Shown in pieces: positions 1 to 10,201 of a stretch of DNA of 64,000 nt (its first letter is position 1; the number at the start of each line of letters is the position of its first letter). The DNA comes from Struthio camelus. Lineage: Eukaryota; Chordata; Aves; Struthioniformes; Struthionidae. A program made the translations under genes and the position numbers. The notes beneath the pieces were generated by a model that worked only from the letters and a program-made list of their open reading frames with translations, did no database searches and was not told the origin of the DNA. The stretch spans positions 130,267,247 through 130,331,246 of the forward strand of contig NC_090942.1 of NCBI RefSeq assembly GCF_040807025.1, written 5' to 3'.

Positions 1-584
1 CTGGCCCTTAGGGTTGGAAAGCCCCCTCAGGGTGTCATTTGGGCCAGAAAGCTACCGGCCTCGTCTCAAGTTCACTTGCTCGTCCTGTTCTTCATTGCCT
101 CTTCTGCGCTTTCCACACTCCTCCTCAGCTGCTTTGTCATTCATATGTTTCCCACCAGGTGGAGCAAAGAACAAAGAATATGACTTCAATTATTTCCCCC
201 CTTTTGTGTGAAGTTAGGCCTTAATTTTGCCTTTCCTAAGACACAAGTTTTAACACAGTAATGAGACAAATCAGCAGCACGATATTTCCTTCTCATTTAG
301 ACTACTACAAAAGCAGGTAATGCTTTCTGCAGTTTGCAGTCCGCCTTCGAAAGCACTTTACCAATAAATGTTTCCAGGAGGGGGAAGCAAGGAAAAAGAG
401 TGAGCTGCATAAATTCTCCTTTTGCATGCACACCAATTTCAGCAAGAAAATAAAATTTAAAAATTTAAAAGGCTAGATCACTCATTTTGCATTAGCAGAA
501 AACAAGTTCAGTAAAGCTATTCATGTACACAGAAGAATAAAATTTCCGTTAACATCTCATTAAGTCTAAATGCATTTAGGGACT
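1..584. other. Unique AT-rich noncoding sequence
   Basis: No gene, repeat or RNA is recognised here. The two overlapping open frames of 61 and 65 codons near the left edge resemble no family I know and have no supporting splice sites. The rest is A/T-rich with stops in all frames. Confidence 0.6.
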
Positions 585-645
585 GATCCAAAGGCCATCA
601 AACTCAATGGGAGACTTTACATTGCCTTCAAATGGGATTTGGATC
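585..645. repeat. Imperfect palindromic repeat relic (possible nonautonomous DNA transposon)
   Basis: The segment opens with GATCCAAAGGCCAT and closes with ATGGGATTTGGATC, which are near reverse complements. The two arms pair over about 25 bases with a few mismatches and a one-base gap. The inner part carries CTCAATGGGAG and CATTGCCTTCAAATGGG. This resembles a palindromic repeat with CATTGACTTCAATGGG-like cores that I recall from turtle, crocodile and bird DNA. The palindrome is seen directly; the family link is from memory and no name is assigned. Confidence 0.5.
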
Positions 646-1379
646 ATGCTGCTTGTGATTGGCAAAAGCTTATATTAACAAAATAAAAGAAAAAATCCTG
701 ACATTACCTAAAAGGCTTTGAAAGCATTTCCGTTTCTTGTTCTGGGAAATCCCCCTTACGGCTGATCAGATGTAATCACAGCAGCCACCTGAGGAGCTGA
801 AAGCTTCCTATTAGGCTAAAAATAAGGTGGCTGAGGTACAAATGCAGACACTACCACTATTTCATGAAAATTGGAATGGAAACCTCATTTATGATTATAG
901 GGAATTATTCTTAATAGCAGAGTAAACCCAAAGTGATCAGAGAGTTAATTTATATGCTATATAAATATTATTTTAAAAGGGAGGGAGATTAAAGGAACTG
1001 AAATCCCACCCAGGAAAGTCGTATGCTTGCTACAATAATATTTCATACAAATGTGGTTTCCTACCATGAACTAAAATGACTAAAATGAACTAGATTAACT
1101 TCAGTAGGCTTTATATGGTCAAAAGCAAGCCAGCCCGTGGTATCCTTTAGGGATCTGACTTTATAGTATTATCACTAATGTCACTGTTTTCATGTATGGA
1201 GATGAAAAGTAGCACATTAAAAAAAAAATTAACTGCCTTGGGCAGCTTCAGATTCCTTGATCTTTATTTACTTCTTTAAAATATTGCTACTAGTAGAGAC
1301 AGTCTGGAGCAGAGGCTCTAGCTATGAGTAGATTTCTTGTTCAAATGGCTTTAGCTGGTGCTATTATTAGGCTAACAGC
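646..1379. other. Unique AT-rich noncoding sequence
   Basis: I see no open frame of note, repeat or RNA gene. Composition is typical of the window background. Confidence 0.6.
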
Positions 1380-1456
1380 ACAGGTGGGCCTAGGTCTTCA
1401 TGCATATGCTTAAAGAACAGGTGGGCCTAGGTCTTCATGCATATGCTTAAAGAACA
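1380..1456. repeat. Perfect 37-bp tandem duplication, two copies
   Basis: The unit starting CAGGTGGGCCTAGGTC at 1381 recurs identically at 1418. Identity runs 1380-1419 against 1417-1456, then breaks on both sides. Two error-free copies suggest a recent slippage or end-joining duplication. The unit holds no recognisable gene or family. Confidence 0.97.
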
Positions 1457-1625
1457 AACATCATAAAAAGAAAAATCCCTTTTTTTTGTCCTAGTTATTT
1501 CAAAATTTAAACAGGCAGAAGTCAAGTTGGACGGGTAGAATGTTATGTAAGATTTGAACGGCTTTCCTAGTTTTTCCTCTCTTGTGAGGTTTTAAATCTT
1601 TCTTTTTCTTTCTTTTTATTTCCAG

Positions 1626-1689
1626 TACTCACTTTACTTACTTCATAGTGTTCAACGTCCTCTTCCTGGTGCTCAGCCGAAGTAGCATG
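1626..1689 (+). other. Candidate 64-nt exon, membrane-segment-like frame
   Basis: A long pyrimidine tract (about 1596-1623) ends in TTTCCAG at 1619-1625, a good 3' splice site. After 64 nt the sequence reads CATG|GTGAGA, a fair 5' splice site at 1690. Only one frame is open through the segment. It begins after one base, ends on a whole codon and encodes a hydrophobic run including YFIVFNVLFLVL, like a transmembrane helix. Pyrimidine-rich DNA encodes hydrophobic residues by default, so this could be chance. No gene family is recognised. Confidence 0.2.
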
Positions 1690-2736
1690 GTGAGAGACTT
1701 TATCTCCAGGTAGAACAGCATCCGTATCTCTGGCAAAGTGCCTTCATGTCTGTTAGCAGCTGAACAAAAAGCCTCAATTTGAACAGTCTACTAACTTTTG
1801 AGTGCTAAAAAACCTGGATCTAAGGTGGGGCAGTAATGTTCTTGTAGGAGTGCCACCTCTTAAAACATTGCCAACAATGTAATGAACAATGAAATTTCTC
1901 CAAAGGAGGAAGAAAGATCTGAGAAGGTATCGCCTAATATTTTAAAAATATATCTAACTACTACATGCAACAGATATGGCAGAACCTAACTTTAACATTA
2001 CACTAAAATGGCTGGCTAAGGAGAAAGGAATGTCTATAAACAGCTCTGTAGCTGATTCTTTTCCTGGTAGGACTGGCTTAATTTTTGTTTTTATTCTCTT
2101 CTCTCCTCCCTACCTCCCATTTCCCTTTTCTTCTCTTTGGTCTTTGAGATGTATATGGTCTTGCTGCCTTCCCCTACCCTCTTTTCAGTATCTTAGCTGC
2201 GTGAAAATGAAAATATCTTGTAACGTCAAACAATATATATTGAAATGCATATTCAAATACTATTCATGGACCTGAAGCATTGAATCAATGAGACTGAACT
2301 CAGAAATCTGTTCCTTGGCTAGTACTTCAGAGGAACCACTAAGGACATAAGTCATATGTAAGTCAGACATTCGGATAGAAAAGTGATGCATAGAAAAATG
2401 ATCAAACTAGCATCTGGGGATCAGGATCGTATTTTCACCTGTTTTTAATTGCACATCATCTCAGCTTTCTTTCAGTTAAACTCATCCAGCTACCTCTCGA
2501 GTCAAAAGGAGTCTTTGCCATCAACTTCAGCAAGAGCAAAGCATATTGCAAATCTCTTCCTTCTTCCCTCCCCCTCACTGTGGTAGTTCTGAAACTCAGT
2601 GAGGAAGTGATCAAAAACAGTATTTTGTTGTTTCTGGGTAAGTCATCACTTTTGTTATTATAACCCTGGAAGTATGCCACCCCTGGAAAACCACATGGGA
2701 AGCATCACAGGTCCAAGACATTTCTTTGTATCCTAG

Positions 2737-2885
2737 CTTCCATGCTGCTTTCTCGCTGCACGTAGGAAGCAGCGACCTACTGGCTGTTATATCAGCACTA
2801 AATCACTGCTCGGTCAGCCCAGATCCCCAGCCCTGCCAGGCACTTGGTGGAAGGAAGCAGAGCCAAGGTGCTACCTCCACAGCAG
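2737..2885 (+). other. Candidate 149-nt exon with consensus splice sites
   Basis: TTTCTTTGTATCCTAG ends at 2736 (3' splice site) and CAG|GTAAGC follows at 2883-2891 (near-consensus 5' site). The 149 nt between are clearly richer in G+C than both flanks, and two of the three forward frames are open throughout. One frame includes HAAFSLHVGSSDLLAV. The other is phase-compatible with the candidate exon at 1626-1689. I recognise no domain; it could be a noncoding RNA exon, an unrecognised coding exon or chance. Confidence 0.28.
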
Positions 2886-3719
2886 GTAAGCAGAAATGCT
2901 GCCACTTTTATTCTTAAGGACCCAAGAAAGCCCAAAGTTTAAGTGGGGATTTCTGTGAAGAACAACTTAGGTGCCTAATGCTAATGTGGGAGCTGCAGCC
3001 TTATTATGGATCAGGGCATTGGTCAGAAGCCAGCTAAACTTTTTACTACATTTTTAAGCAGCTATTTTATGGCTCTATTTTCTTTTCGTCTCTGAGAAGC
3101 TCACCTTTATTTTTAAAACTGTAGGGTGAGGTGTTTCGGCAGAAGTCTTTTGTCTGTGGATTTTCAGATTTTCTGCCGGGTACAGAGCACTGAATTAAAA
3201 AGAAAAGAAGAGTGAAAATGCAACAACATCTACATTTGCCTTGTTGACAGATTAGAATGATTCTACTGCTGGTTTTAAAAATCTGAGAACTGTTCATTTC
3301 ACCACATTACAAGTTTTTTAAACATTAAATTGAGTGAACCGCAGTAAAAAATAAACATTTTAAATGCTGCTCTTGCTTTCTGCTGTGGTCATCGAAGCAC
3401 ATGCTGGGCATTCACAATACAAACAATATTAAATGAGAAACTAATTGCTTAGCCAGGATGACAATTGCATCCTCTCAGATTGTGGCCATTTTCTCTAAAA
3501 GCATAATGCAGCATGAAAATGCAGCTCTGATAATGCTTGCTGTTGTCTTTATTTAATGTGAAATAATATCAATGACTCTCCTAAGTCTCTCGTAATTGTT
3601 GTTCAGTTGCTGGTTGTACTGGGCAGACATATGGGACATTCACATAACATGTGGTGTCTAAATTTCACCCCTTGAGAAGTTAATCTGTGCCTTCCATAGC
3701 AGCAAGTATTGCTTATTTA

Positions 3720-3830
3720 TATCGATGTTTTGCACTTCTATAGAGCCTTTGGATGTCAGATTATTTGATATTTAAGTAAATCCTCAAATACTTCTAAGGG
3801 AGAGATAAATACCATTATTATCCACAGCAG
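3720..3830 (-). repeat. Ancient MIR-like SINE relic
   Basis: The order of words GCACTTCTATAGAGCCTTT, then AGTAAATCCTCA, then AGATAAATACCATTATTATC follows the reverse complement of amniote MIR-type (CORE-SINE) elements, where it would lead into an ATTTTACAGATGAG-like block. That block is only weakly kept here. The copy is heavily diverged and the limits are approximate. Confidence 0.4.
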
Positions 3831-6800
3831 TACTGAAAGAGGAGATGATCATTCTAAGTTCATTTATTGAGACAATTTAGCTTGAGAGGCCTGATAGCAC
3901 AGTTACAAAAACCCAATAGCAATCTTGTCAGCCTCTGGCTTTCAAAAAGAAAGAGCAAGTTTCAAAAAGTCATGAAAATGATTTAATGATCACGGGATCT
4001 TTTAACCCCCCACCCGCCCCAGCCACTTAGCTCATAGTTTCTGAGCACAGAGAATGCTTGTGCTTATTTACACTGAAGAAACTAGAAATTTCCTGCGGTT
4101 TAAATTTAAGCTGATAATGTAACAGCTTAACAAACTGAATCTATGACTTGTAGGGACATCAGAAAATACTGTGAGCCTTCAGGGTTAGCCATCAGGCTTT
4201 TAGGGGCTTTGAGCACTTTTTTCCCAAAACAGGAACCAACTGAATGAAATTATGTAGTGATCAATGTATTAAACCTAATCAGTGACCTTCAAATTGAATT
4301 CATGAGAAATTTGCAGTCTCAGATAGAGAAGACAGACTGATGTAGGGTGAGCAGGTGAAAAATGCAGCGGGCTGTCAGTAAGAAATCCTTCGTGCCTTAA
4401 TAAAAATCCCATTGCTTCAGCAGTGGGGCAAACAACTGAATCAGATATGATCCAATGACACTTAAAACCACTCAAATCATAATTAATAGCTTTGTTCTAT
4501 CTTGATGAAAATATATGAATATCATTTTTATGTTAACATTTAATTTTAATATCATTTTATAATTAGACACGAAACATGAAATCCCATGAACTAATCAATA
4601 TATGTTTTATTAATTAGAAAAAGAATTTATATTATTTATAGGAGCTTACATACTGGCATGCTGGTCTGAATTCTGCTCCTATCAATCAGAAAGACTATCT
4701 CTGGGTATGGTCGTTTGGCATTAGTGTGATGGGGAAATGGTTTATATGCGCTTGCAAGCTTATGTGAACGTGAATGAATGTGTTGGACACATGACTTTAC
4801 TCTGTGCTTTGCGTAAGCGCAGACTTATAGCCCCTGGCATTTCTTTTTTCTTACCAGACTTAAATGTTTTTGGAAAGGATGACATGTTTTTAAATACAGA
4901 GATTAAAACGAAGACATGGAGGAATCTCAGTGTTTGAAATTAGTTTATTACATGATTCAGTTTCTTTGAGCGAGATCCAAAAGCATTCAATTGCATGGCT
5001 ATCTTTCAAATAATCTGGAGCTGCGCTACGCACAGGCAAAATATCTTGGGTGACAAAGCGATTATTGACCTTTCACAGCACCGTGCTTGCAAGAGAGCGT
5101 CGAGAGGCCCTGAGCGCGCTGCTCCTGATGCTGCTCACAGCGGGAGCAGGGAGTAGTGGGGTTGCTATCACTGGGAGGGGGAATGGGCAGAAATGGGTCC
5201 TCCAAAAGCTGCATTTGTGTCCCCCACCTTTAGCAGGCGGAGGTATAAGCGTCCCTTTTACTTCCTTCTTTTCTGAAGCAGGGAAGGAGCCTTTGTTCTG
5301 GCCTTCATTCCTGCTCTTCCAAAATTCAGTGCAGCCTGAGCTGCTGCAAATCCTTGAGGTAGATCTGATGTGTTCAGCACGCGAGTGACTCAGGGCACCT
5401 CAGTGCAGGAAAAGTATGCCTTTGCTCACTTTCTTCTGCGGTGAAATGCTGGTCATTCTCCAGCAGCCTCTGTCAATAAAAGTAAGGCTTCCTTGTAGAC
5501 AAGATACATAATTTAAAAATCTCAGCTAGCTGCATGGCCCATCTGCTTTCACAAGAATGTTTAGGAAAAGATTTAATAACCTGGCTAAAAGCACGAAGGC
5601 CAAGAGTAGGTTTGGAGAGGCAGGAAAAGGGCTTACTCTATCTTCATGGTTTCCTAATCTAGAAAGCAGATGTGATAAATTTGATGTTTCTAATAGGAAA
5701 TAATGGTAATAATTAGTGGCTTCCAATAGATCCAGGGTGTTAGCAAGGAAATAGCCAGGTATAAACGCAGCTGGGCAGATCACTGTCAATGCAAGTGTGT
5801 GCATACATACTTAAGTACATAGAGAAAGGCACAGCTCTACCCTTTTCTGTGCCAAAGCGTGTCTTCCTCTGACATGCGGCTGATTTCCTTCAAATGTAAT
5901 TATCCAAATTGGCATTAATTGTCCCTGTTGCTATGCTGCCACCATTTGGTCCCATTGTGGGAGGAGGGTTAGTAACAGCTGTTCTATGGACAGCGAAGAT
6001 GAAGCCTAGGATAGTTTGTCTTAACAGAAAAACAGTTAGACCCACTCTTTCTATTGGTTTCCTTTTGGATTTTTTGCTTTTTTTTGAGTTTGGGGGTATA
6101 GGTAGGGGAAGCAGGCAGTCAGCACTGCTGTTAAGAATACATAATCTTCATTACTTCTTCAGATATTCTAGGAGATAAATCCATTTAATGTTTGGATATG
6201 TAAGAGATTTAAGTGAGCACCATTTTCATTAGAAAGGAACTGATGCTGTTTATGACAAGTTCCTGAACTAAACTATTCTCATTTCAAAAAGGATGGTTGC
6301 TTAATCCACATCTTTAATGGGGGCATGAGCTGGGTATTTCTACTCTAAGAAAGTGATTAAGATGTTAATATGCCTGGGCTAGAATATTAAGGAATATTAA
6401 TCCATGAATTTATGGTATTAATTGGATTGAGCACTTGCAAAAGGATGAGTAAAAGCCACAGAACAGATCAAAATCAAGATCCCTAAGAAATACCATAAAA
6501 TAATTGCCAGGGAATTTATGCCTTCTTGTGCTGATAACAAGGTTTCATATCCTTTGTAGTTTCCTTTTCTCTCTGTTTCATCAGTCCGAAAGACTCTCAA
6601 CTTTGAAGCTTGCAGCAGACAGCATAACCAATTCCAGCTAATATTTGGTTTTGCCATATTTTCAAGGAGCAACACTCATCATTAACAGATACTAAGTAAT
6701 TTACAGTGATGTCAACTCTGCAAATAAAATGCACTTTGTGTATTCCAGATTTTACAAATTTATATTTAAAATCTGAGTCCAATTTTAGCAAATTAAAGGT

Positions 6801-9259
6801 AGAAAAAAATATGCAAAAATAATCCCATGAAAGTTAATCAAAGCTATAAGGAGGATGTTTTTATTTTTCTAACTGAGAACATATAACGGTACACACCACA
6901 CAGATTTAAAGAAAAATTGTTGATCTCATTGACAATCCTACAAAGAAATCTGCAAATTATCTCACCCTGCATTTGCTGCAATGACTTAGAACTAATACTT
7001 CAAGATGCTGGGCTTTGAGGAGTTTTACAGTATAAATACTCATGTGCATGTTTATGATGCTTGAAGAAAATTGTTAAAAGGCAATATAAAGTTAAGATCA
7101 AATCTGCTAGAGATGATTGTCGTTTTTCTTCTAAGGACATAAATGGCATGCATAACTTTTCCTAACCTGAAAGGAAGAACTGCTTGTGTGTGGCGTTGAT
7201 AATTTGGTCTCTGGACCAAATTCAGCCTGACATAATTGGGTTCAGTTCCATTAGATTCTGAAGAGTTGCATTCGCTTTACCCGTCCTGGATTTCCATCTG
7301 AAGTTTTGACAGTCACTAAGAAATTATTAAAATTACTCTTTCATCATTTCCTGTGATCATACTTGCATAAATGAAAACACTGACAACGTGTGAATAGGTC
7401 CTCAAAATTGAATATCACTCGTAAGACATTTTTGTGATTGGTTACAAGCTTCTTTATCTTTATAATCACTTATTAATGTGGAAATCAATTTTCAAGACCA
7501 AAAGATTCTAGATTTAGAATCCATATAAATTGCAGGAAATATGAATTTTTAAATATGCTTTTTCTCACATGTTACATGATCTTTTGATTTGACATCACAC
7601 CTACTAACTCAAATTCCTTTGTAGAGATATTGGAAACTGCAGGCTAACACACTAGCTTTAAAACCGTCAGTCTTGGTTTTTCCCACCATATCTGGTGTTC
7701 AAGGTTCTATTCCATCCATTTTGTGGATGTAATATTTGGCTAAGAAAATTAAACAAAAGGGAATATTATTGAACTTTTTTTAGGATATGTGATTCTAATG
7801 TTATGATATGAAGTTAACAACATAGATTTTCCCTTTGCAAGCAGAGGAAACTTCACATTTTCACCTGTGTAATGTGGAACAGAAGTTGGTCGAGCAGCTA
7901 GACCCTATTTTTGTCTAAAATATTGAAATTGTTCTCTAATAAAAAAAGAAATCCCTATGAGACTGAGTGGTATGTGAGAGGATAAGAACAATATTTACCA
8001 TGTTGGGGCTACCTCTCTTGGAAGACTTTTCTCTTAGCATTGCTGATAGCTGCTATTCCAAAAAGTAGACATCTGGGTTTACCCTTATATGTAAACAATA
8101 GTATTAAGAGTAGTAATTATTCTTAATAATAATGATTAATGGTGTCAGTAGTGGTAAAAAAACAATTAATAATAACCTAGTGGTTGTTAGAAACCACCTC
8201 AGGGAAACAGGAATTATGGAAAACAGTATGAAGTGGGAGCTACGTTTTGGCTGAAGGTAAATGTTCAGCTAAGATGAAACACAATACCATTTGCCCAGAA
8301 ACATATCATGAAGGACATCAGAAGTTTTGCTTTTCATTACCATTTAGTTAGCTATTTTGCAATCCATTTTAAAGATAAAAATGTGTGGCAAACAGGAAAT
8401 AAGAAAATTAGGTATCTCATAGTAGCATCTTACTCTCATGGCACAGAAGAAATGTCATAGTAAAAATATATTTTGCAAAGTAAGCAATATATCCGACATG
8501 GGTGAGTGAGCTCTATATGCTCATTTTGCCCTTTTGTGCTTTTTGAAGATGTAACTGTAAATGTAAGATTAATAAAGGAAGCCTCTCCCCTACATTTTCA
8601 TATATTCAGTCGAAGGGATCATAAACTGATTAACTTTAATTGTATTAGATATTGAGTTGCCCACACAGTCTTTGAAGTTCCTGTTTCATTGAGATGTACA
8701 GTGTAAGTTCATTACCTTTCCACTGCTGATTTTTGGCAGGCTTCAGCTAAGGTGGACTAAATATGGGCCCATCACATGAGTTTAATATTAATCAGAGCTC
8801 TATTTAAAAATATGGAAAATTGTAAAGATGGACACTTATCTTTATACTTATGCATCTTAGTAAGTAGTCTGCCTTTAATCCTTCCGGCCTTCACCAGGGA
8901 GAGGAGATGCTCATCACAACTGAGAATCTATTAGTTTAATTAAGGACCTTAATATGATGCTAAATACCAATTATCTGGGCCCCAGCTTTGATTTTTTTTT
9001 CCTCCAATTCACACTTCACATTTGTGGGAAAATAGTGAAACGTTTGGAAAAAAAGTTAAGCAAAGACAGTTTTCAAATCTCTATTTCAAATTCAAATCAA
9101 ATACATAATATTTTTGAGAGTTTTTGTAATTAATGTAAGAAACGTTTTCCTAGGGGTAGAGGTATAGATTCTGATCCTGTTTAGATCAAAGCTTTGCATC
9201 CTGTGGATCTGCTTCATAAAGAATAGCACTGAGCAGGTGACTTAGCCTTACAGGCCAAG
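3831..9259. other. Unique AT-rich noncoding DNA with one CpG-rich patch
   Basis: Apart from the CpG-rich patch at 5030-5390, listed separately, I find no gene, RNA or clear repeat. Open frames on both strands are below about 100 codons and match no family I know. Short A/T runs and weak AT inverted repeats occur throughout, as expected for such composition. Confidence 0.55.
5030..5390 (+). other. CpG-rich patch with a 112-codon open frame
   Basis: About ten CpG dinucleotides fall in 5030-5160, in a background where CpG is rare. The plus-strand frame 5050-5388 is open for 112 codons with Ala/Leu-rich stretches such as ALSALLLMLLTAGAG. A possible 3' splice site, ACCTTTCACAG, ends at 5078, and GAG|GTAGAT near 5357 is a weak donor. 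The patch could be an exon, a small regulatory element or an old GC-rich repeat. I recognise no protein family. Confidence 0.3.
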
Positions 9260-9290
9260 ATCAACTTAAGATAACTTCTTCATTAACGAC

Positions 9291-9473
9291 ATGAGCAATA
9301 GGGCAGGGTGCACCCTCAGCAAGTTTGCAGACAACACAGAATGGGAAGGAGTGGCTGATACATCGGAGGGCTGTGCTGCTATTCAGAGATGGAGCCACAG
9401 AAATCTCACACAGTTCAACAAAGGGAAATGCCAAGCCCTGCACACAGGAATGAATAATCCCAGGCACCAGTAG
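9291..9473 (+). pseudogene. CR1 ORF2 remnant: reverse transcriptase catalytic region
   Basis: Sixty codons remain open and carry the CR1 reverse transcriptase segment CTLSKFADNTEWEGVADT. In LINE polymerases the two aspartates of the x-A-D-D box bind catalytic metal. The second is asparagine here, which alone should abolish activity. The frame stops after MNNPRHQ and the next homologous block (9525-9746) is in a different frame. The start is arbitrary because the element is truncated upstream. Confidence 0.85.
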
Positions 9474-9524
9474 ACACTGGGGACCAGCCAGCTGGAAAGC
9501 AGCTCTGCAGAGAAGGACCTGGGA

Positions 9525-9746
9525 ATGCTGGTGGACAACAAGGTAAGCATGAGCCAGCAATGTGCCCTTGTGGGCAAGAAGGCCAACGGTATCCTGGGGT
9601 GCATTAGGAAAAGTGTTGCCAGCAGGTCGAGGGAGGTGCTCCTTCCCATCTACTCAGCCTTGGGGAGGCCTCATCTGGAGTGCTGGGTCCAGTTCTGGGC
9701 CCCCCAGCACAAGAGAGACATGGCACTGCTGCAGCAAGTCCAGTAA
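9525..9746 (+). pseudogene. CR1 ORF2 C-terminal remnant
   Basis: A 73-codon open stretch includes [19 protein letters not shown] and [18 protein letters not shown]. It aligns residue by residue with the C-terminal part of ORF2 in the copies at 16.5 kb and 28.0 kb, which place it after the polymerase core. It ends at a stop where the other copies read on. No start codon of its own is expected. Confidence 0.85.
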
Positions 9747-10179
9747 ATGGCAATGAGGATAAATTAAGGGACTGGAGCATCGCTCATAAAAGGAGAAGCT
9801 AGGAGAGCTGGTACTGCTCAGCCTGGAGAAGAAAAGACAGAGAGGGATCCTATTAGTGTCTATAGATACCTAACGGTGGGGAGAAAAGAAGATGGGACCA
9901 AACTCTTCTCAGTGGAGCCCAGTGACAGGATGAGAGGCAATGGGCACATACCGAAACATAAGAAATTCCATTTGGATGTAAGAAAACATTACCATGAGGT
10001 TAGCTGAACAGAAGAACCTGGAACAGGTTGCCCAGAAAGGTTATGGAGTTTCCATCTTTGAGGATATTCAAAAGCTGTCTAGACATAGCCCTGATCAACT
10101 TACTTTAGATGACCCTGCTCTGAGCAGAGGGTTGGACTAGATGATCTCCAGAGGCGCCTGCCAGATTCAAATATTTTGT

Positions 10180-10201
10180 CATTTCACGATCACGTGAAAT
10201 G
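10180..10201. repeat. 9-bp inverted repeat at the 3' border of CR1 copy 1
   Basis: CATTTCACG (10180-10188) and CGTGAAATG (10193-10201) are perfect reverse complements separated by ATCA. They sit exactly where copies 2 and 3 have their terminal TGATTC-type repeats. Confidence 0.9.

Larger units (their letters stand above)
1457..3719. other. Unique sequence with two exon-like segments
   Basis: Mostly AT-rich DNA without recognised genes. Two plus-strand segments, 1626-1689 and 2737-2885, have splice-like borders and are listed separately. The stretch at about 3360-3620 contains homeodomain-, POU- and SOX-like words and resembles a conserved noncoding element. Other open frames, such as 1976-2275, look like chance. 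Confidence 0.5.
9260..10190 (+). mobile_element. CR1 LINE fragment, 5'-truncated and decayed (copy 1)
   Basis: The plus strand follows the CR1 ORF2 sequence from the reverse transcriptase catalytic region to the 3' end. Around 9310-9350 it encodes CTLSKFADNTEW, the CR1 active-site neighbourhood, here FADN instead of the expected FADD. Then come [19 protein letters not shown] (about 9545-9600) and ALGRPHLE (about 9658). The 3' part keeps TTGGACTAGATGATCTCCAGAG (10132-10153). Many small indels and stops break the frame, so it cannot encode protein. The 5' border is a true truncation, common for LINEs; its exact base is uncertain. It is more diverged than copies 2 and 3 and so older or from another subfamily. 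Confidence 0.95.

Noticed and set aside
1380..1456. CRISPR-like repeat
   Set aside because: Only two directly abutting copies without spacers, in a vertebrate-like sequence.
1976..2275. 99-codon plus frame as a gene
   Set aside because: Composition-driven hydrophobic stretch, no splice borders or family signature.
8446..8501. Exon-like segment ending ATGG|GTGAGT
   Set aside because: Weak acceptor, stops in the frames, and A/T-rich content like the background.
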